Source: Actinacidiphila oryziradicis
Lineage (GTDB): Bacteria; Actinomycetota; Actinomycetes; Streptomycetales; Streptomycetaceae
Assembly (NCBI RefSeq): GCF_005047355.1
Contig: NZ_SUMC01000001.1
Location: forward strand, 434,001 to 498,000
DNA length: 64,000 bases
Direction: 5' to 3'
Part shown: positions 16,380 to 23,327 of the stretch, in pieces
How the letters are laid out: each line of letters begins with the position of its first letter
How positions within the stretch are numbered: position 1 is the stretch's first letter
Notes under the pieces: model-generated
What the model was told of the DNA's origin: nothing
What the model saw: only the letters and a program-made list of their open reading frames with translations
The model's database searches: none
Translations under genes and position numbers: made by a program

Positions 16380-18542
16380 TTGGCACGGAAGATCGGCAGC
16401 CGCTACACCGCCCACCAGGTGCTGGGGCGAGGTTCCGCCGGAACGGTTTGGCTGGGTGAAGGGCCCGAGGGCCCGGTCGCCATCAAGCTGCTGCGCGAGG
16501 ACCTCGCCTCTGACCAGGACCTCGTGGGCCGCTTCGTGCAGGAGCGCACGGCGCTGCTCTCCCTCGACCACCCGCATATCGTCGGCATCCGTGACCTGGT
16601 CGTCGACGGCACCGACCTGGCCCTCGTCATGGACCTGGTCCGGGGTACGGACCTGCGCTCGCGCCTCGAACGCGAGCGCAGGCTGGCGCCCGAGGCGGCC
16701 GTCTCCATCGCCGCCGATGTCGCCGACGGCCTGGCCGCCGCGCACGCCGCCGGGGTCGTCCACCGCGATGTGAAGCCGGAGAACGTACTCCTGGACTCCG
16801 CCGCCCCGCCCGGACCCGGCGGCGCGCCGCCCGCCCTGCTGACCGACTTCGGCATCGCCCGCCTGGTCGACTCCCCGCGCCGCACCCGCGCCACCCGCAT
16901 CATCGGCACGCCCGACTACCTCGCCCCCGAGATCATCGAGGGCCTGCCGCCACGGGCCAGTGTCGACATCTACGCCCTCGCGACCGTGCTGTACGAGCTC
17001 CTCGCCGGCTTCACCCCCTTCGGCGGCGGCCACCCCGGAGCCGTACTCCGCCGGCATGTCACCGAGACCGTCGCCCCGCTGCCGGACCTCCCCGACGATC
17101 TCTGGCAGCTGCTCTCCCAGTGCCTCGCCAAGGGCCCGGCGTCCCGTCTCAAGGCCACCGAGCTCGCCGAACGGCTCCGTGCCCAGCTGCCCCAGCTGGC
17201 CGGCATGCCCCCGATCGATGTGGACGTCCCCGACGCGGACGACCTGCCCGAGGCCGACGCCGAGCCCTACGACTACAACACGGGCGGCGCGGAATCATAT
17301 GAGCCCGTCGGCCGCCGTGGCGCCGTACCCCTGGTGCGCGGCGCCGCGCCCGACTCCACCCGTGACACGCACACGAGCATGAAGCTCCCCACCGCCGAGG
17401 AGCTCTCCTCGCCCCGTCCGGCCGGCGGCGGGGGGCGGGGGCCCAAGCACCGCGCCGTGCCCGACACCGTCAGACGCCGCCGCGTCAAGCTGGGCGCCGC
17501 CGCGGCCGCCGCGCTGGTCGCCACCGGGCTCGGCGCCTGGGCGGTCACCTCGGGCAGTGACAACGGCGGGGCCACCCAGCAAGACCCTCAGCCCGACAAC
17601 TCCACCGCCTCCACCGCCTCCTCGCCCACCCCGACCGCCCCCACCGCGGGGGCGGCCTCGCCGCAGGGCGCCGTCGAGTCCCCGGTGCCCCTGCCGCACT
17701 GGTCGGCCTTCAAGACCGCCCCCGCCGCGGCCGTCGGGCTCACCGGCGGCCCGCGCGCGATCACCGTCTCCGGCACCACGTATGTCTTCGCGCGCGGCGC
17801 CGACAAGAACATCTGGTACATCACCCACACCCGCACGGCCGGCTACGGCAACTGGCAGCGCCTCATCGGTATAAGCACCGCTGACGACCCCGCTGTGGTC
17901 TCCTCCCGTGCCGGCCGGCTGGACATCTTCGCCCTCGGCACCGACCACCTCCTCTACCGCCGCACCATGACCGCCGGCCAGTGGGGCAGCTGGTACCAGG
18001 TCGACGAGCGCACCCACTTCTCCTCCGCCCCGGCCGCCGCCTCCTCCGAGCCCGGCCGCATCGACCTCGTCGGCCGCACCAGCAGCGACCTCGTCACGGC
18101 CTCCCTCGTGGACGGCCGCTGGAACGCCTGGGCCCTCGTCCCCACCGCCGGGCGCATCACCTCCGCCCCCGGCCTGCTCTCCCGTTCCCACGGCTCCCTC
18201 GACGCCTTCGTCGTCCGCAAGGCCGACGGCGCCGTCCTCCGGCTCCCCTACGTCAACGGTGCCTGGCGGCCCGCCCAGCTTGTGAACGGCCTCGACGCCA
18301 CCGGCCGCCCGGAGCCGGTCCTCGTCGGCCACCAGCTCTACGCCTTCACCCCCGCCGCCGACGGCGGCCTCGCACAGGCCGTGGCCCCGGCCACCGGCGC
18401 CGCCACCTGGTCCGTCGCCACGGTCGCCCCTGTCGCCTCCTCGGCCGCCGCCGCGACGGCCGCGTCCTCCGGCGGAACCGTCGAGCTGTACATCCGCACC
18501 GCCTCCGGCCGCCTCGCCCGGTCGACGGCCTCCCCGGCCTGA
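16380..18542 (+). CDS. Ser/Thr protein kinase with extracellular beta-propeller-like domain
   Basis: A 720-residue kinase. It has LGRGSAGTVWLG, VAIKLL, HRDVKPENV, TDFGIARL and APEIIEG, then a linker, one transmembrane helix (KLGAAAAAALVATGLGAWAV, about residues 370-390), a Thr/Pro/Ala-rich spacer and a 280-residue extracellular C-terminus. That part has repeating Trp/aromatic blades (DKNIWYITH, GNWQRLIG, WGSWYQVD, WNAWALV, AWRPAQLV), as in PLL-type lectin propellers, so it may sense glycans. I chose TTG 16380 because a GGAGNAG Shine-Dalgarno precedes it and the kinase fold starts at ARKIGSRYTA; an upstream start at 16269 is less likely. Confidence 0.85.
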   Translation: MARKIGSRYTAHQVLGRGSAGTVWLGEGPEGPVAIKLLREDLASDQDLVGRFVQERTALLSLDHPHIVGIRDLVVDGTDLALVMDLVRGTDLRSRLERERRLAPEAAVSIAADVADGLAAAHAAGVVHRDVKPENVLLDSAAPPGPGGAPPALLTDFGIARLVDSPRRTRATRIIGTPDYLAPEIIEGLPPRASVDIYALATVLYELLAGFTPFGGGHPGAVLRRHVTETVAPLPDLPDDLWQLLSQCLAKGPASRLKATELAERLRAQLPQLAGMPPIDVDVPDADDLPEADAEPYDYNTGGAESYEPVGRRGAVPLVRGAAPDSTRDTHTSMKLPTAEELSSPRPAGGGGRGPKHRAVPDTVRRRRVKLGAAAAAALVATGLGAWAVTSGSDNGGATQQDPQPDNSTASTASSPTPTAPTAGAASPQGAVESPVPLPHWSAFKTAPAAAVGLTGGPRAITVSGTTYVFARGADKNIWYITHTRTAGYGNWQRLIGISTADDPAVVSSRAGRLDIFALGTDHLLYRRTMTAGQWGSWYQVDERTHFSSAPAAASSEPGRIDLVGRTSSDLVTASLVDGRWNAWALVPTAGRITSAPGLLSRSHGSLDAFVVRKADGAVLRLPYVNGAWRPAQLVNGLDATGRPEPVLVGHQLYAFTPAADGGLAQAVAPATGAATWSVATVAPVASSAAAATAASSGGTVELYIRTASGRLARSTASPA

Positions 18543-18574
18543 CAAGCACGTAAAGGACCGCCTGGTCAAGGCCA

Positions 18575-18603
18575 TTGACGTGGAGTCACATCCCGGTCAC
18601 AAT
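18575..18603 (+). promoter_or_regulatory. Candidate sigma-HrdB-type promoter of the ABC operon
   Basis: The -35 ttgacg (18575-18580) and -10 cacaat (18598-18603) are 17 bp apart. Transcription would start about 18610 and leave a leader of roughly 150 nt before the ATG at 18763. Confidence 0.5.
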
Positions 18604-18762
18604 CCACCGCCCCGGCCCGCACGCGGTATTGCGGCAGGTCGCGCCCAAGGCGTAGACCTTGTCGACGGAACAGCGGATGACGCGGGGACGGGACGCCCGG
18701 CGCGGAGCTGCCACGGCGGCCTCGCCATGGGCGCGGATCCGCGCTGAGGGGATGGCACATAT

Positions 18763-20145
18763 ATGCGTACATCCAGCAAGCGCATGCAGCACCGCACCGC
18801 CCGGGCGGCGCTCGCCGCCACAGCGGCGGCCACGCTCGCACTTACCGCGACGGCGTGCGGCGGCGGAAGCAAGAACAGCGGCGGGGACAAGGCAAGCGCG
18901 AGCCAGGGCTCCGGGTCGGTGTCGCTGCCCAGCCTGAAGGGCCAGAAGCTGGAAGTGGCGGCCGTGTGGACCGGCCCCGAGCAGAAGAACTTCCAGAAGG
19001 TGCTGGACGAGTTCGGCAAGCGCACCGGCGCGAGCGTCACCTTCGTGCCGACCGGCGACAACATCTCCACCTTCCTCGGCACGAAGATCGAGGGCGGCGC
19101 GCCACCGGACGTCGCGTTCCTCCCCCAGGTCGGGGTGTTGCACCAGTTCGCGGCGAAAGGCTGGCTGAAACCGCTCGGCACGGCGGCCCAGGCGCAGCTG
19201 GACAAGAACTACTCCACCGGCTGGAAGGACCTCGGGGCGTACCAGGGCAAGCAGTACGGGGTCTATGCGAAGGCTGCCAACAAATCGCTGATCTGGTACA
19301 ACACCGCTGCCTTCGCTACCGCGGCAGTGTCGGAGCCCAAGACCTGGGCCGAGTTCCTGAAGACGGCGGAGACCGTCTTCGAGTCCGGTACGCCGCCGGT
19401 GTCGATCGGCGGCGCGAACGGCTGGACCCTCACTGACTGGTTCGAGAACGTCTACCTCAGTCAAGCCGGGCCGGCCAAGTACGACCAGCTCGCCCAGCAC
19501 AAGATCAAGTGGACCGACCCCTCGGTCAAGGCGGCGCTCACCACCCTCGGCCAGCTGTTCGGCAACAAGAACCTGATCGCCGGCGGCCAGAGCGGCGCGC
19601 TGCAGACGGAGTTCCCCAAGTCGATCACCCAGACTTTCACCGGCAACCCCCCGGGCGCCGCGATGGTCTACGAGGGCGACTTCGTGGCCGCCGTCATCTC
19701 GGCCAACACCAAGGCGAAGGTCGGCACCGACGCGAAGGTCTTCCCCTTCCCAGCCGTCGGCAGCGGCAAGGCGCCGGTCGTCAGCGGCGGCGATGTGGCC
19801 GTGGCGTTGAAGGACAGCAAGGCCTCGCAGGCGCTGCTCACCTTCCTGGCCTCCACCGACGCCGCGAAGGTGTGGGCGTCCTCCGGCGGCTATCTCTCCC
19901 CGAACAAGTCGCTGGACCTGTCGGCCTATCCGGACGAGGTGTCCCGGAACATCGCGCAGGCGTTGGTCGCCGCGGGCGACAACTTCCGCTTCGACATGTC
20001 GGACCAGGCCCCGGCGGCATTCGGCGGCACCGACGGCCAGGGCGAGTGGAAGGATCTCCAGGACTTCCTGAAGAACCCGAAGGACATCACCGGCGCCCAG
20101 TCCCAGCTCGAAGCGGACGCCGCCAAGGCGTACGCGGGCAGCTGA
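18763..20145 (+). CDS. ABC sugar transporter substrate-binding lipoprotein
   Basis: A 460-residue family 1 extracellular solute-binding protein. Signal peptide and lipobox-like ALTATAC give a lipidated Cys near residue 28, followed by a Gly/Ser linker. The mature part has the CUT1 pattern: WTGPEQKNFQKVLDEFGKRT, then GGAPPDVAFLPQVG and GYLSPNKSLDLSAYP near the end. It is the first gene of an importer operon with two permeases; the first permease starts 8 bp after the stop. No ATPase gene is present, so a shared MsiK-type ATPase is expected. The substrate (an oligosaccharide or glycoside) is not predictable. Confidence 0.93.
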   Translation: MRTSSKRMQHRTARAALAATAAATLALTATACGGGSKNSGGDKASASQGSGSVSLPSLKGQKLEVAAVWTGPEQKNFQKVLDEFGKRTGASVTFVPTGDNISTFLGTKIEGGAPPDVAFLPQVGVLHQFAAKGWLKPLGTAAQAQLDKNYSTGWKDLGAYQGKQYGVYAKAANKSLIWYNTAAFATAAVSEPKTWAEFLKTAETVFESGTPPVSIGGANGWTLTDWFENVYLSQAGPAKYDQLAQHKIKWTDPSVKAALTTLGQLFGNKNLIAGGQSGALQTEFPKSITQTFTGNPPGAAMVYEGDFVAAVISANTKAKVGTDAKVFPFPAVGSGKAPVVSGGDVAVALKDSKASQALLTFLASTDAAKVWASSGGYLSPNKSLDLSAYPDEVSRNIAQALVAAGDNFRFDMSDQAPAAFGGTDGQGEWKDLQDFLKNPKDITGAQSQLEADAAKAYAGS

Positions 20146-20152
20146 GGCCGCG

Positions 20153-21445
20153 ATGGCCTCGACGCTGACGCGGACCCGTCCCTGGGTGGCCGCGCTCTTC
20201 CTGCTGCCCGCGCTGGCCCTGCTGGGCGCGCTCGTGGTGTACCCGATCGGGTTCACGATCTGGCGCAGCCTGTACGACGCCGCCGGCTCGGGCTTCGTGG
20301 GCCTGAAGAACTACGGCTCGGTGTTCACCGACCGCAGCACCCTGACCGCCGTGAAGAACAACGCCATCTGGGTGGCGGTGGCCCCGGCGGTGGCCACCGC
20401 CCTCGGGCTGATCTTTGCGGTGCTCACCGAGCGGGTCCGCTGGGGTACCGCGTTCAAGCTGATCGTCTTCATGCCGATGGCGATCTCGATGCTGGCGGCC
20501 GGAATCATCTTCCGGCTGGTCTACGAGCACGACCCGGGCCGCGGTGTCGCCAACGCCGTCATCGTGGGCGTCCATGACACCTTCGCCAAGGCATCGGCCT
20601 ACCCGGGCGCCCGCCCCCGGCCCGGCGGGGATCTGGCGGCGACGGCCGGCGGGTCGTACACCGCCAAGTCCAGCGTCCGGGCGGGCGTCGCGGCCGGCCT
20701 GCCGCTGATCGGCATCCCGGCGACCAAGCTGCCGGCGGGCACCCAGGACGCCAGGGCCGCGCCCGCCGGCCCTGGGGTGACCGGCACCGTATGGCTGGAC
20801 TTCAAGCCGGGCGGGGGCGGTCGGACCGGGGTGGTCGATCCGGGTGAGAAGGCGCTGAAGGGGGTGAAGGTCGAGGCCGTCAAGAACGGCAGGGTCGTCG
20901 CCAGCGCGAAGTCCGCCGCCGACGGCACCTTCGCCCTCCCCGCCGTAGCCGACGGCGCCCGGCTGCGGCTGCCCGCCTCGAACTTCGCGGAACAGTACGG
21001 CGGCATCGACTGGCTCGGCCCGAGCCTCGTCACCCCGGCCATCATCGGCGCGTACGTCTGGATGTGGGCCGGCTTCGCGATGGTGCTGATCGCGGCCGGG
21101 CTGGCGGGGCTGCCGCGCGAACTCCTCGAAGCGGCGCGGGTGGACGGCGCGAACGAGTGGCAGGTGTTCCGGAAGGTCACGGTGCCGCTGCTGGCACCCG
21201 TGCTGGCGGTCGTGCTCGTCACGCTGATGATCAACGTACTGAAGATCTTCGATCTCGTGTACATCATCGCGCTCGGCCCGTCCATGTCGGACGCCAACGT
21301 CCTTGCCCTGCAGATGTATCTGTCGTCCTTCGGCGGCAACAACGACCAGGGCGTCGGCAGCGCGATCGGCGTGCTCCTGCTGCTGCTCGTACTCCCGGTC
21401 CTGGTCTTCAACATCCGCCGCATGCGAAGGGAGCGCCGCCGATGA
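20153..21445 (+). CDS. ABC sugar transporter permease (MalF-type) with inserted extracellular domain
   Basis: A 430-residue permease, longer than the usual 300. Helices 1-3 end with SMLAAGIIFRLVYEHDPGRG (about residue 133). Next comes an insertion of about 140 residues (about 146-286), then the remaining helices with the EAA loop LPRELLEAARVDGANEWQVF that docks the ATPase. The inserted segment contains a beta-sandwich-like unit (GVTGTVWLDF, KALKGVKVEAVKNGRVVASA, SAADGTFALPAVADG), as in CNA-B/SdrD-type domains. Its position matches the periplasmic P2 loop of E. coli MalF, which contacts the binding protein. Translation of the next ORF is coupled (ATGA). Confidence 0.92.
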   Translation: MASTLTRTRPWVAALFLLPALALLGALVVYPIGFTIWRSLYDAAGSGFVGLKNYGSVFTDRSTLTAVKNNAIWVAVAPAVATALGLIFAVLTERVRWGTAFKLIVFMPMAISMLAAGIIFRLVYEHDPGRGVANAVIVGVHDTFAKASAYPGARPRPGGDLAATAGGSYTAKSSVRAGVAAGLPLIGIPATKLPAGTQDARAAPAGPGVTGTVWLDFKPGGGGRTGVVDPGEKALKGVKVEAVKNGRVVASAKSAADGTFALPAVADGARLRLPASNFAEQYGGIDWLGPSLVTPAIIGAYVWMWAGFAMVLIAAGLAGLPRELLEAARVDGANEWQVFRKVTVPLLAPVLAVVLVTLMINVLKIFDLVYIIALGPSMSDANVLALQMYLSSFGGNNDQGVGSAIGVLLLLLVLPVLVFNIRRMRRERRR

Positions 21446-21585
21446 CGCGTACTCGCCGCCGAGGCGGTTCGAACGTGCCCCGGCTGCCCGGCACCCGGCC
21501 GCCCAGAGCCATCGCCGACGCCCGGCGCGGCGCTGCCGCCACCAGCGCTGCCGCGGGCGGCGCGACCAACGGGAGGGCACGATGA
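21442..21585 (+). CDS. 47-residue basic ORF bridging the two permease genes
   Basis: It starts at an ATG overlapping the stop of the first permease (ATGA) and ends at a TGA overlapping the ATG of the second permease (ATGA). The peptide is rich in Arg, Ala and Gly and has no recognisable domain. Its role may be only to carry ribosomes between the two permease genes (translational coupling), or it may be chance. The second permease also has its own gggagg Shine-Dalgarno. Confidence 0.35.
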   Translation: MTRTRRRGGSNVPRLPGTRPPRAIADARRGAAATSAAAGGATNGRAR

Positions 21586-22502
21586 CCTCGCTGACACCGA
21601 GCGCCACCGCCGAACCGGCCGGCATCTCCGGCGCCCCGGCCACCAAGCCCCGGGAGTCCTTGGCCACCCGGCTCGCGGGGCGGGCCGCGGGCGGGGCGCT
21701 GCGCGTCTTCCTCCTGCTGGTCGCGCTGTTCTGGCTGGTGCCGACCATCGGCCTGCTGTTCTCCTCGCTGCGCAGTCCGACGGACATCGCGGCCAGCGGC
21801 TGGTGGAAGGTCTTCAGCGCGCCCTCGCAGCTGACCTTCACCAACTACCGGGAGCTGCTGGGCAATAACGCGGTGACCAGCTCCCTGTTCAACACCGTGC
21901 TGATCACCGTGCCGACCACGGTTCTGGTGGTTGTCATCGGCTCGCTCGCCGGATACGCCTTCGCCTGGATGGACTTCCGGGGCCGCGACTGGTGGTTCCT
22001 GGTCGTCGTCGGCCTGCTGGTGGTGCCGATCCAGGTCGCGCTGATCCCGGTGGCGAGGCTCTTCGGCAAGATCGGGATCTTCGGCGACATCACAGGTGTC
22101 GTGCTCTTCCACACGGCCTTCGGCCTGCCGTTCGCGATCTTCCTTCTCCGGAACTTCTTCGCCGAGATCCCCCGCGAGCTGCTGGAGGCCGCGCGTCTCG
22201 ACGGCGCGGGCGAGCTACGGCTGTTCGCGACCGTCATCATGCCGCTGGGCGGCCCGGCGATCGCCTCGCTCGGCATCTTCCAGTTCCTGTGGGTGTGGAA
22301 CGACATGCTGGTGGCCCTGATCTTCGCCAACGCCGACTCCCAGCCGATCACGGTTGCCCTGCAACAACAGGTCCGACAGTTCGGCAACAACATCGATGTG
22401 CTCGCGCCGGGCGCGTTCGTCTCGATGGTGATCCCGCTGGCCGTCTTCTTCGCGTTCCAACGACAGTTCGTCTCGGGGGTGATGGCCGGCGCGGTGAAGT
22501 GA
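21582..22502 (+). CDS. ABC sugar transporter permease (MalG-type)
   Basis: A 306-residue inner-membrane permease with six predicted helices. The EAA motif IPRELLEAARLDGAGELRLF (about residues 200-219) contacts the ATPase. The C-terminus (QRQFVSGVMAGAVK) is the typical CUT1 MalG end. ATG 21582 is preceded by gggagg. It forms the transport channel with the upstream MalF-type permease and is the last gene of the operon. Confidence 0.94.
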   Translation: MTSLTPSATAEPAGISGAPATKPRESLATRLAGRAAGGALRVFLLLVALFWLVPTIGLLFSSLRSPTDIAASGWWKVFSAPSQLTFTNYRELLGNNAVTSSLFNTVLITVPTTVLVVVIGSLAGYAFAWMDFRGRDWWFLVVVGLLVVPIQVALIPVARLFGKIGIFGDITGVVLFHTAFGLPFAIFLLRNFFAEIPRELLEAARLDGAGELRLFATVIMPLGGPAIASLGIFQFLWVWNDMLVALIFANADSQPITVALQQQVRQFGNNIDVLAPGAFVSMVIPLAVFFAFQRQFVSGVMAGAVK

Positions 22503-22512
22503 CGCCGTTATC

Positions 22513-22536
22513 GCCGGCCCGGGGTCGATGGCCGGC
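22513..22536 (+). terminator. Hairpin after the ABC operon
   Basis: Arms gccggcc (22513-22519) and ggccggc (22530-22536), then cgggttt. It starts 11 bp after the MalG-type permease stop. A modest stem; probable operon terminator. Confidence 0.5.
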
Positions 22537-22605
22537 CGGGTTTCCGCCGGGCGCGGGCACGTAGGTGACAAGCCTTAGGCCACTGGGCACCGGGGCGGCA
22601 CTGCC

Positions 22606-23187
22606 TCACCGGCAGAGGCTGCGCTCGGCGGTCATCATCAGCGTCTTGGCGACCCTGTCGACGGACAGAGCTCGGCCGGTGTACAGCAGGTCGAAACTGT
22701 CGAAGCTCGTCAGCAGCCAGAGCAGGTCGGCGGCCTGGTCGGCGGTGACGTCCGGACGCAACATGCCCTGATCGGCCACTCGCTGCACACGGTGGGCCAT
22801 TCCGCTGGACCGGCCTTGCTCCATCCGCTGGATCGCCCCGCCAACGGCGGCGGCGTCGAGCAGTGCCATCGAGGACAGCACTCGGAGCACGTCCCGATGG
22901 GACGCGTACATCTCGACGATGCCCCGGATCTCGTCACGCAGGCCCTCGCACGCATCCGGGTGGGCCGCCGCTTGGAGTATGCGTTCGAACCCGCCGCGCT
23001 GCAGGAGATCCGCGCCTACCGCCTCGAACAGCCCCGCGCGCGAGCCGAAGACCACATACACGGTGGCGCGCGCCTCGCGAGCCATCTGTGCGATGCGGTC
23101 GATGCTGACCGGCTCCGACGGAGCCTCGCGCAGCCGCTCCGTTGGCGACTCATTTTGTAGGCGGGAAAGGGCCTGCGGCTTCCACAC
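22606..23187 (-). CDS. TetR-family regulator with abnormal N-terminus
   Basis: The part after about residue 28 is a normal TetR protein: PVSIDRIAQMAREARATVYV is the helix-turn-helix, then VFGSRAGLFEAVGADLLQRG and an all-helical ligand domain. The first helix, normally RERILEAALELFAEHGY or similar, is missing; in its place is NESPTERLREAPSEPV, and no alternative frame supplies it. GTG 23187 is the nearest plausible start, but upstream sequence offers other poor starts. It may be a recombined or decaying gene. It is convergent with the ABC importer operon and could have been its regulator. Confidence 0.6.
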   Translation of the reverse strand: MWKPQALSRLQNESPTERLREAPSEPVSIDRIAQMAREARATVYVVFGSRAGLFEAVGADLLQRGGFERILQAAAHPDACEGLRDEIRGIVEMYASHRDVLRVLSSMALLDAAAVGGAIQRMEQGRSSGMAHRVQRVADQGMLRPDVTADQAADLLWLLTSFDSFDLLYTGRALSVDRVAKTLMMTAERSLCR

Positions 23188-23327
23188 CGTAACCAGATGG
23201 CCGTTCACGCCGTTGCCCGGATATAACGGGCACAGGCCGCGTACGTAGCAGCTCATCCGATAACCGGTCACGCGCCCGCGAGACATGACATGACACGCGT
23301 CCGTCCGCGCCGACCTCTGGATGTGCC

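Noticed and set aside
18855..19436. ORF inside the binding-protein gene
   Set aside because: It is an out-of-frame shadow of the lipoprotein gene, Arg/Gly-rich.
20153..21445. Permease insertion as a frameshift artefact
   Set aside because: The insertion is in frame throughout, has balanced composition, and both flanking membrane parts follow without a break.
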